Source: an uncultured SAR116 cluster alpha proteobacterium
GTDB lineage: Bacteria; Pseudomonadota; Alphaproteobacteria; Puniceispirillales; Marisalimonadaceae
Direction of reading: 5' to 3'
Assembly: GCA_902616005.1 (NCBI GenBank)
Contig: CACMRG010000001.1
Location: forward strand, 173,704 to 237,703
Length of the DNA stretch: 64,000 nt
Below the pieces are notes generated by a model that ran no database searches, was not told where the DNA came from, and was given only the letters and a program-made list of their open reading frames with translations. The translations under genes and the position numbers were made by a program. Shown here in pieces: positions 29,901 to 38,080 of the stretch (positions are counted from its first letter, which is position 1; every line of letters begins with the position of its first letter).

Positions 29901-30135
29901 TATAAATTTTATTGGGTCTATAGTACCTTTTAAAATAGTATCAAAGTTTATTAGTGTAGTACCTGCAGTTGGTGAACTTTTAACTGGCTTTAATAAAAAA
30001 GGAGTTATTTCTGGTCAATTTAAATTGAATGGAAAGGCTTCAGATCCGTCAGTGGAATTAAATATTTTATCATTTAGTCCTGGTATATTAAGACAGATGT
30101 TTTCAAAAGATTGGCTCAAAGAAGCCAAAGATTAA
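26920..30135 (+). CDS. large AsmA-like / YhdP-like envelope protein
   Basis: A 1071-residue protein with one N-terminal membrane helix (about 6-28), then a long, Asn/Lys/Phe-rich repetitive beta-strand body. The C-terminal region is the most conserved (VGFAVGDAKFEKIGGKLKFEKILI and FIGSIVPFKIVSKFISVVP). The arrangement fits the AsmA-like proteins (YhdP, TamB, AsmA) that form bridges carrying phospholipid to the outer membrane. The C-terminus looks most like the DUF3971/YhdP type; the exact subfamily is uncertain because the middle is so divergent. It diverges from bcp. Confidence 0.8.
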   Translation: MIKKFLIYTLLSFAFFLGGTFSIYFFKVYFLNEPIIIDNYFSENKKKVTAFLANKIDVNENQILIDDVGLEISNLNNFLSINISNLKLMNEINETILKSNKINFKLSLYDLIVGLTNNNHLFLKNAFVDKIEFEFLKNKNFKNINNTLLNFLRKVDHNKTNFLSSLKINQLNFKLIDTISILKNNLLFECNDFNFDILNDKDKFLLKCVEKETNSGVIIESFNYDENEIFIDGYFDTFNITLLDFREYFNKFNFDGELNSYFKINFNSNLKIEKIDFKILENSKLIDKASGRYNQFNLIGLGSFNFEKKTLFVKDLKVNNYNFDGYVVNDDLNLTSNLEISFDKNKFNHDDTYLYKILTKEVFLKNKLFLNLYDNFSLKKLKSQISVYSTFNIKNQEFENISFKSKGYYSSSIIDQKIDDFLHFNTSLNGFFELKYNNNELDLNVTGKFEDVKIMFIKFGEVYDLSEVDYSIKYKNNKLTINKFNLIDEENTVMGIKSILLIKNQKFNIIDLKMNIFDIPAKYFAHFYSKKIKKDKLSFTIETGKIINSKIYISNEINPYEITNKNREILDLNFKNLKLNNYSIKFKNLNLTKKNNQVFIGNSNLLIKKIPINTSFEVNEKGSIRAFGTINFNKDLKSLINKKTEFNIDISKLLKFETKGNLNDKNFDVKVRSTLQNSSFFHKVLNLNANNIKKGFVDLNLVFKDGKLKKISNLLINYDNNEFKSDFDFKQDNLLKISNIYSKNFKAKSILIQKENNKLKIKIDGQLVDISHLANDLINDKKLNNVDINFDIVSNKIILNDKFSLSGNLSGTYKNSVFESLAKGKIILGSNTLLDAGQLNILVENGKYFINGRGSLNSGKTKVKIKSSYNGLPIVTFNTQEGGKLLSALGFTNKIKSGEVKLKVNFLNKNLTKYQGYINAKKFRVINAPKIVKSLSALSFSGINSLFVGEGVGFAVGDAKFEKIGGKLKFEKILINNETLSIYLEGNYDLDNETINFIGSIVPFKIVSKFISVVPAVGELLTGFNKKGVISGQFKLNGKASDPSVELNILSFSPGILRQMFSKDWLKEAKD

Positions 30136-30138
30136 AAT

Positions 30139-31371
30139 TTATTTAAAGATTAAAAGCCCATGTTTTTTTTTTCCGACAGAAATTTTGATTGGATTTTTAT
30201 AATCTTCCTTATTAAACTTAAAATTATCATTATTTATAATTTGATCATTTATTTTAATTCCATTTCCTTTAACTAGCCTTCTAACTTCTCCATTTGTATT
30301 ACAAAAGTTTAACATTTTAACAATTTCTATTAGAGTAATAAATTGATTATCAATGATTACTTTATTCAAATCTAAATTAATTTTTGATTTTTCAAATGTG
30401 TCTATCGCAATGCGTGATGCACTTAACGCTGCCTCTTCTCCTCTACATATTTTTGTAACTTCATTTGCTAATATGATTTTAGCTTTATTAATATCTGAGC
30501 CTTGGAGCTTATCTAGATGAGTTATTTCATTTAACTCAAGTTCTGTAAAGAGTTTCAAAAATTTTATTACATCATCATCTTCAGTATTTCTCCAAAACTG
30601 CCAAAAATCATAATCCGATAACAAATTTTGATTTAACCAAATAGCACCTTTTTCCGATTTTCCCATTTTACTTCCAGAGCTTGTTGTTAAAAGAGGTGAT
30701 GTGATCCCAAAACATTCTTTTTTTGTTTTTTTTCTTATTAATTCAATGCCATTAACAATATTGCCCCATTGATCTGATCCTCCCATTTGAACTTTACAGT
30801 TTAAGTTTTTATTAAGCTCAAAAAAATCATAAGCTTGGAAAATAGGGTAATTAAATTCTAGAAATGATAAATTTTGTTCCCTTTCAAGTCTTAATTTCAT
30901 GCTTTCAAGATTTATAAGTTTATTTATTGAGAAAAAAGAACCATTTTCTCTTAAAAAAGAAATATAATTTAAACCATCTAGCCATTCATCATTATCAACA
31001 AGTAGTGCCTTATTTTTTCCATCTTCGAAATTTAAATATTTTGAAAATATACTTTTTAAAGCATTTTTATTTTTCTCGATTATTTTCTTCTCTAATACTG
31101 GTCTTGTACTATCTTTACCAGATGGATCACCTATTTTTGTTGTTCCTCCGCCTAAAAGAACTATAGGTTGATGTCCACATTTTTGAAACCACCTTAACAT
31201 CATTATTTGAATTAATGATCCAACATGCAGTGATGAAGCAGTACAATCAAAGCCGATATAAGCAGTACATTGATCTTTACAAAGAAGTTCATCAAGTTTT
31301 ATTTCATCTGTTATTTGATTGAGAAAACCTCTTTGTTCTAAAGTATTCAAATATGTTGATTTATATTTCAT
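30139..31371 (-). CDS. tyrS: tyrosyl-tRNA synthetase
   Basis: A 410-residue class I aminoacyl-tRNA synthetase. The HIGH-like motif appears as HVGS after YIGFDCTASSL. The tyrosine-binding region QMGGSDQWGNI is clear, and the KMSKS loop reads KMGKS. A C-terminal S4-like RNA-binding domain follows (from about 345). The alpha/beta hydrolase gene lies 5 nt upstream. A tRNA-Tyr starts at the far right end of the window but is not linked. Confidence 0.96.
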   Translation of the reverse strand: MKYKSTYLNTLEQRGFLNQITDEIKLDELLCKDQCTAYIGFDCTASSLHVGSLIQIMMLRWFQKCGHQPIVLLGGGTTKIGDPSGKDSTRPVLEKKIIEKNKNALKSIFSKYLNFEDGKNKALLVDNDEWLDGLNYISFLRENGSFFSINKLINLESMKLRLEREQNLSFLEFNYPIFQAYDFFELNKNLNCKVQMGGSDQWGNIVNGIELIRKKTKKECFGITSPLLTTSSGSKMGKSEKGAIWLNQNLLSDYDFWQFWRNTEDDDVIKFLKLFTELELNEITHLDKLQGSDINKAKIILANEVTKICRGEEAALSASRIAIDTFEKSKINLDLNKVIIDNQFITLIEIVKMLNFCNTNGEVRRLVKGNGIKINDQIINNDNFKFNKEDYKNPIKISVGKKKHGLLIFK

Positions 31372-31376
31372 GAAGT

Positions 31377-32051
31377 TTAAATCAAATCTTCTTGATGAAA
31401 AGTATCAATAAATTCGTCATATCGTTGATTTAAATATTTTTTAACAACATCCATTAATTCATCTAAGTGTTCAGTAAAATTATGATTTGCATCATTTATG
31501 AAATCTATATCAATTTTTACATCTTTTTGCTTAGAGATTCTATCTATAATGGATTGAATATTTTCAAATGGGACTCTTTGATTATCTCTGCCGTGTATAA
31601 TTAATCCAGAAGCAGGACATGGGGCTAAAAAAGAAAAGTCAAACTTATCAGCTGGTGGTGAAACGCATATAAAACCAGAAATTTCAGGTCTTCTCATCAT
31701 AAGTTGCATACCAATCCATGAGCCAAAAGAAAATCCAGCAATAAAAGTAAATTTACTATATAAGTTTTGAGATTGAAGCCAATCTAAAACTGCAGCAGCA
31801 TCTGCCAATTCCCCTTCACCGTTGTCAAAAGACCCTTGGCTTTTACCTACGCCTCTAAAATTAAATCTTAGAACTGAGAAACCTCTATTCTTAAATTCTT
31901 GATATAAGGAGTATGTAACTTTATTGTTCATACTTCCGCCTTGATAAGGTTCCGGGTGCAGTATTAGTGCGACAGGGCAACCAATTTCTTTTCCTTGGCT
32001 GTACATGCATTCAATACGTCCTTCAGGACCATTTAATATAACTTCAGGCAT
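31377..32051 (-). CDS. alpha/beta hydrolase
   Basis: A 224-residue dienelactone-hydrolase-like alpha/beta hydrolase. Its nucleophile elbow is GFSFGS, and the acid and His are near HGRDNQRVPF and NDANHNFTEH. A matching family is widespread in Alphaproteobacteria with the N-terminus MPEVILNGPEGRIE. I chose the ATG at 32051 over one 18 nt upstream because GGAG lies 8 nt before it and homology begins there. The substrate is unknown. It is in an operon with tyrS. Confidence 0.87.
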   Translation of the reverse strand: MPEVILNGPEGRIECMYSQGKEIGCPVALILHPEPYQGGSMNNKVTYSLYQEFKNRGFSVLRFNFRGVGKSQGSFDNGEGELADAAAVLDWLQSQNLYSKFTFIAGFSFGSWIGMQLMMRRPEISGFICVSPPADKFDFSFLAPCPASGLIIHGRDNQRVPFENIQSIIDRISKQKDVKIDIDFINDANHNFTEHLDELMDVVKKYLNQRYDEFIDTFHQEDLI

Positions 32052-32164
32052 ATAAGTGTCTCCAGACAATAATTTATATTAATCAAATAATAGTTCAAAT
32101 TATAAGTGTCAAAGAAAATATACAATCAATTTATTTTAAATTAAAATTCATGTGATATAAGTAA

Positions 32165-32836
32165 ATGATGTTTTTAAAAAATTTTTTTAATGATATTGAC
32201 TCTATCATAGAGAGAGATCCAGCTGCTTCATCTAGAATATCAGTTATTTTATTATATCCGACAGTCCATATATTATTTTTATATAAGATATCAAATTTTT
32301 TATGGAGAAAAAAAATAAAATTTTTGGCAAGATTTTTAATGCAATTCGGGCGTATTTTTACAGGTATTGAGATACATCCTGGGGCAAAAATTGGTAATAG
32401 ATTATTCATGGACCATGGTTATGGAATTGTAATAGGTGAAACAGCAGAAATTGGAAACGATGTAACTATTTATCAAGGTGTCACTCTAGGTGGTATAATG
32501 CCATCAATTGAAAGTTATAATCAAAGACTAAAAAAAAGACATCCAACAATTGGAAACAATGTGATCATTGGTTCTGGAGCACAAATACTAGGTGCAATTG
32601 AAGTTGGAGATTTCTCTAGGGTTGGTGCAAATTCAGTCGTAACTAAATCTGTAGCTAAAAATGTTACAGTCGCAGGTATACCTGCAAGAGAATTTGCACA
32701 ATCGAATAAAAAGAAATTTGAACCCTATGGTTATTCAAATGATGGAACTGATCCAAGAGAAAAAAAAATTGTTGCTCTTTTAAAAAAGATAGAAAAATTA
32801 GAAAAAGATATTACATCATTAAAAAGAAAGAACTGA
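32165..32836 (+). CDS. cysE: serine O-acetyltransferase
   Basis: A 223-residue SAT that makes O-acetylserine for cysteine synthesis. The N-terminal helical domain is short (ERDPAASSRISVIL), followed by left-handed beta-helix repeats (GAKIGNRLFMDHGYGIVIGETAEIG, GVTLGG). The C-terminal tail is charged and does not obviously end in the Ile needed to bind CysK. The catalytic His and Asp lie in MDHGYG. It starts a plus-strand operon with ferredoxin, mnmA and a VOC protein, all of which touch sulfur chemistry except the last. Confidence 0.94.
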   Translation: MMFLKNFFNDIDSIIERDPAASSRISVILLYPTVHILFLYKISNFLWRKKIKFLARFLMQFGRIFTGIEIHPGAKIGNRLFMDHGYGIVIGETAEIGNDVTIYQGVTLGGIMPSIESYNQRLKKRHPTIGNNVIIGSGAQILGAIEVGDFSRVGANSVVTKSVAKNVTVAGIPAREFAQSNKKKFEPYGYSNDGTDPREKKIVALLKKIEKLEKDITSLKRKN

Positions 32837-32853
32837 TTATTAAGGTATAAATT

Positions 32854-33165
32854 ATGACAAATATTAATTTTAAATTAAGAAATGGTGAGTTAAAAAAAAT
32901 TAATGCTGAAGATGGCCTCACATTAATGGAAGTTGCAAGAGATAATGATTTAGGTATTGAAGGCACTTGTGGTGGATCTATTTCGTGTTGTACATGTCAT
33001 GTTGTAATAGAAAAGGATTGGTTTAGTAAAGTTGGGCCAGCAAATCCAGATGAAGAAGATATGTTAGATTTAGCCTTAGATTTGCAACCTACATCTAGAT
33101 TAGGATGTCAGATTGAAGTAACTCCAGAGTTAGATGGTTTGATAGTAAATATCCCAAATGAATAG
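32854..33165 (+). CDS. 2Fe-2S ferredoxin, adrenodoxin type
   Basis: A 103-residue ferredoxin with the vertebrate/ISC-type spacing C39-x5-C45-x2-C48-x36-C85 (motif CGGSISCCTC, then RLGCQI). It resembles Fdx or the FdxB-type ferredoxins that supply electrons for Fe-S assembly or P450s. The adjoining cysE and mnmA genes fit a role in sulfur transfer, but no isc genes are in the window. It starts 17 nt after cysE, and mnmA starts 5 nt after it. Confidence 0.92.
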   Translation: MTNINFKLRNGELKKINAEDGLTLMEVARDNDLGIEGTCGGSISCCTCHVVIEKDWFSKVGPANPDEEDMLDLALDLQPTSRLGCQIEVTPELDGLIVNIPNE

Positions 33166-33170
33166 ATGCA

Positions 33171-34340
33171 ATGGATCTTAACTCCAAAATAATTAATAGC
33201 ATAGGTCTTGAAGGAAAACCTTCTGATCATAAAATAGCTGTGGCGATGTCTGGAGGCGTTGACTCATCAGTTACAGCAGCTTTACTTCATAAAGCTGGTT
33301 ATGATGTTTTTGGGATATCAATGCATTTGTACAATGAAAAAATTAAGGTAAATAATTCTAAAACATGTTGTGCAGGTATTGATATTAATGATGCTAAAAA
33401 AGTATGCGATAAATTAGGAATTGATCATTTTATTTTAAACTATAGTTCAAGATTCAATGACCAAGTGATTTCAAATTTTACTGAATCATATTTGAAAGGA
33501 GAAACGCCAATCCCGTGTGTAAAATGTAATCAAACAGTTAAGTTTGTAGATATGTTAAATTTTTCAAAAAAGATGGGGGCAGTTGCTTTAGCTACTGGTC
33601 ACTATATTAGAAGAGATTTTAAAGATGGAAAACCAAGTTTATACAGAGCAAATGATTTATCAAAAGATCAATCATATTTTTTATTTGCTACAACTTTTGA
33701 ACAATTATCGTATCTGAGATTTCCCATCGGTGATTTCACTAAATCCAAAATTAGAGACTTGGCTAAATATTTCGACTTAAACGTTGCTGAAAAACCTGAT
33801 AGTCAAGATATTTGTTTTGTACCAGATGGTAAATATTCAAATTTGGTTAGAAAGTTAAGACCTGAATCAGTTCAAAAAGGGAATATTTACCATGTTGATG
33901 GTTCTTATTTAGGAGAACATAATGGGATTATAGACTATACAATTGGTCAGAGAAAAGGTATAAGAATTGGTGGACGTAAAGATGTTACAGAAAGTGATGC
34001 TAAATTGTATGTGATATCTATAGATGAAAAAAATAATAAAATTGTAGTTGGTCCTAAACGATATTTATACTGTGATGAGTTTTCAATTAATGAATGTAAT
34101 TGGATTACAGATAGTGATAAATGTAAATTTGATGCCTTAGTAAAACTAAGAAATACTGCTAAGCCAGTAGAGGTTATAATCCAAACAGATTTGGACAAAA
34201 GTAGTGCAAGTGTAATGCTAAAAAATCCTGAGTTAGGAATTTCACCTGGTCAAGCAGCTGTTTTTTATGATTTAGAAGATAAAAACCGTGTTTTAGGAGG
34301 TGGATGGATAAAGTCTACTAAAAACTATTTAAATGGCTAA
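33171..34340 (+). CDS. mnmA: tRNA 2-thiouridine(34) synthase MnmA
   Basis: A 389-residue tRNA-modifying enzyme that thiolates U34 of tRNA-Lys, tRNA-Glu and tRNA-Gln. The PP-loop is AMSGGVDSSV; the catalytic cysteines lie in IPCVKCN and SQDICFV. The C-terminal beta-barrel (SPGQAAVFYD) is complete. It overlaps the following VOC-family gene by 8 nt. The extra N-terminal residues (SKIINSIGLEGKPSDHK) are typical of alphaproteobacterial MnmA. Confidence 0.96.
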   Translation: MDLNSKIINSIGLEGKPSDHKIAVAMSGGVDSSVTAALLHKAGYDVFGISMHLYNEKIKVNNSKTCCAGIDINDAKKVCDKLGIDHFILNYSSRFNDQVISNFTESYLKGETPIPCVKCNQTVKFVDMLNFSKKMGAVALATGHYIRRDFKDGKPSLYRANDLSKDQSYFLFATTFEQLSYLRFPIGDFTKSKIRDLAKYFDLNVAEKPDSQDICFVPDGKYSNLVRKLRPESVQKGNIYHVDGSYLGEHNGIIDYTIGQRKGIRIGGRKDVTESDAKLYVISIDEKNNKIVVGPKRYLYCDEFSINECNWITDSDKCKFDALVKLRNTAKPVEVIIQTDLDKSSASVMLKNPELGISPGQAAVFYDLEDKNRVLGGGWIKSTKNYLNG

Positions 34341-34992
34341 CTTTAAAATTGATCATTTTGTATTTGGTGCAAATAGTTTAAGTGAAGGTTCAAACACTAT
34401 AAAAAAGATCCTTGATGAAGATCTTAGTGATATAAATGTTCATGAAACAATGGGAACTCATAACAGAGTTATTTCTTTAGGGTCTTGTTATTTAGAAGTA
34501 ATATCTTTAGATCCTAAAAACCAAAATGCAAATAAAAATACTTGGTTTAAGCTTGGTGATAAAATTTATAGAAAAAATTTTTTAAAAATTCCAAAATTAA
34601 TTTCTTTTGTAATATCCTCCGATGAATTAAATAGTTCAATTTTTTTTGAAAAAGAATTTTTTGTTTCTAGAAATAAATATAAATGGTTTTTTAAAAAACC
34701 AAATTTTGAGTATCTAAACAAAAATAATTTTACAAATACAAATTTATTTCCAAGTTTGATCAATTGGCAATCTGTTTCACCATTAAGTGAAATGAAAAAA
34801 AGTTCATATATCTTTGAGAGTTTAGAAATAATCCTGAATAAAAATCATAAAATACTTTATGATTTTTTGTTATCTTTAAATTTAAAAGAAAAAATAATAA
34901 TTAATATTAATAATGATTTAAGTGATGACCTTTTATCTTTAAAATTAACCTTGAAATCTTCAATTAATGATAAGCATATTTTAATTTCTTGA
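34333..34992 (+). CDS. VOC-family (glyoxalase_3-like) protein
   Basis: A 219-residue protein beginning FKIDHFVFGANSLSEGSNTI, with LGSCYLEVISLD later, both typical of the glyoxalase-like VOC fold (PF13468 type). No enzymatic activity has been shown for close relatives that I know of. It overlaps mnmA by 8 nt and so is translationally coupled. The second half is low in conserved features and rich in Asn/Lys/Phe. Confidence 0.72.
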   Translation: MANFKIDHFVFGANSLSEGSNTIKKILDEDLSDINVHETMGTHNRVISLGSCYLEVISLDPKNQNANKNTWFKLGDKIYRKNFLKIPKLISFVISSDELNSSIFFEKEFFVSRNKYKWFFKKPNFEYLNKNNFTNTNLFPSLINWQSVSPLSEMKKSSYIFESLEIILNKNHKILYDFLLSLNLKEKIIININNDLSDDLLSLKLTLKSSINDKHILIS

Positions 34993-35029
34993 CGGAGTTA
35001 AATTTTATTATTACTAAGTTAATAAATAC

Positions 35030-35106
35030 GGCGGAGTAGCTCAGCTGGTTAGAGCAGCGGAATCATAATCCGCGTGTCGGGGGTTCAAGTCCCTCCTCCG
35101 CTACCA
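35030..35106 (+). tRNA. tRNA-Met (anticodon CAT), elongator type
   Basis: A 77-nt tRNA with the CCA end encoded. The acceptor stem is GGCGGAG with CTCCGCT, starting with a G-U pair. The anticodon stem GCGGA/TCCGC holds the loop ATCATAA, with CAT at 35064-35066. The T arm has TTCAAGT. The sequence closely matches alphaproteobacterial elongator tRNA-Met and not the Ile2 or initiator types. It is downstream of the cysE-mnmA operon. Confidence 0.95.
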
Positions 35107-35185
35107 TTATTTAAATGTTTCTCTTGTTAACTCTCGATTTTTATTTTCTAAGAATCATTAGGAATAGTGAAAAAAGTTAAACTTG

Positions 35186-35203
35186 TTGTGACAGAAATGT
35201 AAC
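35186..35203 (+). promoter_or_regulatory. Pho-box-like direct repeat
   Basis: TTGTGAC-agaa-ATGTAAC: two 7-bp direct repeats, 11 bp apart. This is the architecture of a PhoB box (two CTGTCAT-like repeats with 4 bp between them), with a similarly degenerate sequence to the E. coli phoE site. It lies 57 nt before the epoxide hydrolase start. A near-identical element precedes the Anbu operon. Binding by PhoB is inference. Confidence 0.4.
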
Positions 35204-35259
35204 AAATTTTTTATTAAATCAAAATTAGAAAAATTCTCTTTTTTATATATAATATTAAT

Positions 35260-36391
35260 ATGACTGATTTATTTAAAATTAATTTTAAAGATGAAGATGT
35301 TATTAAAATACAAAATAAAATTAAAGAGTTTAATTGGTCAAAGATTTTATCTTCAAAAACTTGGGAAATGGGAACTAATCCAGAAAAGTTAAAAGAATTA
35401 TATGAATATTGGACAGACGAATATGACTGGTTTACAGATCAGGATTATCTAAATTCATTTAATCAATATAAGTCTGATGTAGAAGACCTAAAACTCCATT
35501 TCGTTTTTGAAAAAGGTCGGGAAAAAAAATAATTATCCTTTAGTGTTATTACATGGATGGCCAGGATCAATTAGCGAATTTCATAACATAATACCGATGT
35601 TAACTGAAAATTCAAATAACATATCCTTTGATGTTATAGCACCATCTTTACCAGGGTTTGGATTTTCTGATAAACCAAATAAACCAATAGGCCCAAGAAA
35701 AATGGCCAATTATATTAATAATCTTTTAGTAGATGTTCTTGGTTATAAAAATTATTTTGTTCAGGATGGTGATTGGGTATCTTATATTGCAGCTTGGCTT
35801 GCATTTGACAATCCTAAAAATTGCAAAGGGATACATGTTAATATGATGGGTTTCAGACACGTAAATGGAACACAAAACGAAGAAGAGAAAAAATGGGACA
35901 ATGATTTTGAATTAAATGTTGAACTACAAAAAGGATATATGACCCAAAAGGCTACAAAACCTCTAACACTTGCATATTCTATGATAGATAATCCTGTTGG
36001 CGTGGCTGCATGGATTTTAGAAAAATTTCATGGTTGGTCTGATATTAAAGAAAATGATTTGTTTAGTACATTTACAAAAGATGAACTACTAAGAAATATA
36101 ATGATCTATTTATTAACTAATACATTTGAAAGTTCTTCATGGATTTATTATGGGAGACGACTTGAAGGAGGTAGAATTTTTTCTAATAATCCTTCAACAA
36201 GAGTTGAAACTCCTACAGCTTGTTCTATTTTTCCAAAAGAGTTTTTAAAATGGCCTCCAAAAAGTTATGTAGAAAGAATTTATAATGTACAACAATGGAC
36301 AGAAATGCCAAGAGGAGGTCACTTTGCGGCATTAGAAGAACCTTCATTATTATCAAATGATATAAAAACTTTTTTTAAAAAATTAGTTTAA
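35260..36391 (+). pseudogene. epoxide hydrolase, broken by a +1 frameshift
   Basis: The N-terminal piece (35260-35532, 90 aa) is an epoxide-hydrolase N-terminal domain. The second piece (35507-36391) is the alpha/beta-hydrolase domain, with HGWPGS, the nucleophile in VQDGDWVS (Asp), and the catalytic His in RGGHFAALEEP. The two pieces are parts of one microsomal-type epoxide hydrolase. The join is at GGG followed by eight A (35522-35529); removing one base restores a continuous frame. It could be a real pseudogene, a slippage-corrected gene or a sequence error. All catalytic residues are kept, so inactivation, if real, is recent. Confidence 0.85.
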
Positions 36392-36447
36392 TTATTCAAT
36401 TATTATATTTATAAAAACCATAGATTAAATTAAGAAAGACAAACTAA

Positions 36448-36465
36448 TTGTAACAGAAGTTTAAC
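36448..36465 (+). promoter_or_regulatory. second Pho-box-like direct repeat
   Basis: TTGTAAC-agaa-GTTTAAC matches the element at 35186 in 15 of 18 positions and has the same 7-4-7 layout. It lies in the 264-nt gap before the Anbu operon, 190 nt ahead of its first gene. I see nothing else clear in this gap. Confidence 0.4.
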
Positions 36466-36655
36466 TTAATTTTAATAATTGTAATCGCTTTTTAATCAGT
36501 TATCTAAGAGTTTAGTTTTTTATCTTATAGTTTTAAAAGATAATTTTTTAGGCATTGTACAACTTTAATTTAATTATTTTACAATTACTCAATAAATAAT
36601 CTTGATATAGGCATTCAAAGTATTACTCTCAATAAGTTATATTAGGAAATTAAGT

Positions 36656-38080
36656 ATGACTTATATTACAAAAAAATATGACGAAGCCTTTATAAATAAA
36701 AATTCTGTAAGAACTAATTACAAAAAGTTGATCAATTGGTTCAAAAATCAAGATAATAATGAATTAAGAAAAAAAAATTCTGATGCAATGAAATTTTTTC
36801 AGAATACAGGAGTATCATTTAAAGTATATTCCAATGATGACAAAGAAAATCTAATACCGTTTGATATAATTCCAAGAATAATAAATTATAAGGAGTGGGA
36901 TAAAATAGTTAAAGGAATAACTCAAAGAGTTTTAGCTATTAATTTTTTTCTTAATGATATTTATAGTGAACAAGAAATAATAAAGCATGAAGTGATACCT
37001 GTTGATTTAATTCAAAACAATCCTGCTTTTTTGAAACAGATGATAGGATTTATTCCTCCAAAAAAAACATACAATCATATTTCTGGCATAGATTTAATAA
37101 AAACTAATTCAGATAATTTTTATGTATTAGAAGATAATGTTAGAGTTCCGTCTGGTGCTTCTTATATGATAGAAAATAGAGATACTATGATAAAATTATT
37201 TCCTGATCTCATTTCAAGATATAAAGTATTTGAAAATAGAAACTATACTAAAAATTTATCTGAAATTTTGAAGAAGTCTTCACCCAAAAAAACAAATAGA
37301 AATCCAAATATAGTTTTGCTAACGCCTGGTATATATAACTCTGCTTTTTTTGAACATGCTTTTTTAGCAGATAAGTTAGGGATTGAATTAGTAGAAGGCA
37401 AGGATCTTCGGGTAATTAATAAATATTTAAATATGAAAACTATAGAAGGTTGGAAAAGAGTTGATGTGATTTATAGAAGAATAGATGACATTTTTTTAGA
37501 TCCATTATCATTTAAGGAAGATAGTTTTTTAGGAGTTCCAGGATTAATGGAGGTATACAGAAATAAAAACGTAACTATTGCAAATGCTCCTGGCACAGGT
37601 ATTTCAGATGATAAATCAATTTATTCCTATATCCCAGATATTATTAAATTTTACTTGGGTCAGAAACCAATATTAAAAAATGTAAAGACATTTAAATGCC
37701 GTGTAAAAGATGAGTTGAAATATGTATTAGACAATTTAAATAAATTAGTTGTTAAAGAAGTTCATGGCTCAGGCGGTTACGGGATGCTAGTAGGACCACT
37801 AGCAAGCAAAACTGAAATATCAAAATTTAAAAATAAAATTATAAAAAATCCTTATAATTATATTGCTCAACCAACTTTATCTTTATCTACATGTCCTATT
37901 TATACAAAAAAAGGTTTGACTTCTAGACATGTAGACTTAAGGTGTTTTGCTTTGCTAGCAAAAGAAAAAGTTACAGTCACTACTGGTGGTCTTACAAGAG
38001 TTGCTTTAAAGAAAGATTCACTTGTTGTTAACTCAAGTCAGGGTGGTGGAACTAAAGATACTTGGATATTGAGTTCTTAA
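36656..38080 (+). CDS. circularly permuted ATP-grasp protein of the Anbu cluster
   Basis: A 474-residue circularly permuted ATP-grasp protein (DUF404/DUF407, type 2). Conserved parts are NRDTMIKLFPDL, the IYRRIDDIFLDPLSF segment, ANAPGTGISDDKSIY, KEVHGSGGYGMLVGP and the late HVDLRCFALLA. Such enzymes are predicted to form amide bonds or ligate peptides using ATP. It is the first gene of a four-gene operon with an alpha-E protein, a transglutaminase and Anbu, and overlaps the alpha-E gene by 19 nt. Confidence 0.92.
   Translation: MTYITKKYDEAFINKNSVRTNYKKLINWFKNQDNNELRKKNSDAMKFFQNTGVSFKVYSNDDKENLIPFDIIPRIINYKEWDKIVKGITQRVLAINFFLNDIYSEQEIIKHEVIPVDLIQNNPAFLKQMIGFIPPKKTYNHISGIDLIKTNSDNFYVLEDNVRVPSGASYMIENRDTMIKLFPDLISRYKVFENRNYTKNLSEILKKSSPKKTNRNPNIVLLTPGIYNSAFFEHAFLADKLGIELVEGKDLRVINKYLNMKTIEGWKRVDVIYRRIDDIFLDPLSFKEDSFLGVPGLMEVYRNKNVTIANAPGTGISDDKSIYSYIPDIIKFYLGQKPILKNVKTFKCRVKDELKYVLDNLNKLVVKEVHGSGGYGMLVGPLASKTEISKFKNKIIKNPYNYIAQPTLSLSTCPIYTKKGLTSRHVDLRCFALLAKEKVTVTTGGLTRVALKKDSLVVNSSQGGGTKDTWILSS

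Noticed and set aside
35507..36391. Epoxide hydrolase second piece as an independent gene starting at TTG
   Set aside because: The N-terminal domain sits directly upstream in another frame and the family always has both; the TTG lies inside the coding sequence of the first piece.
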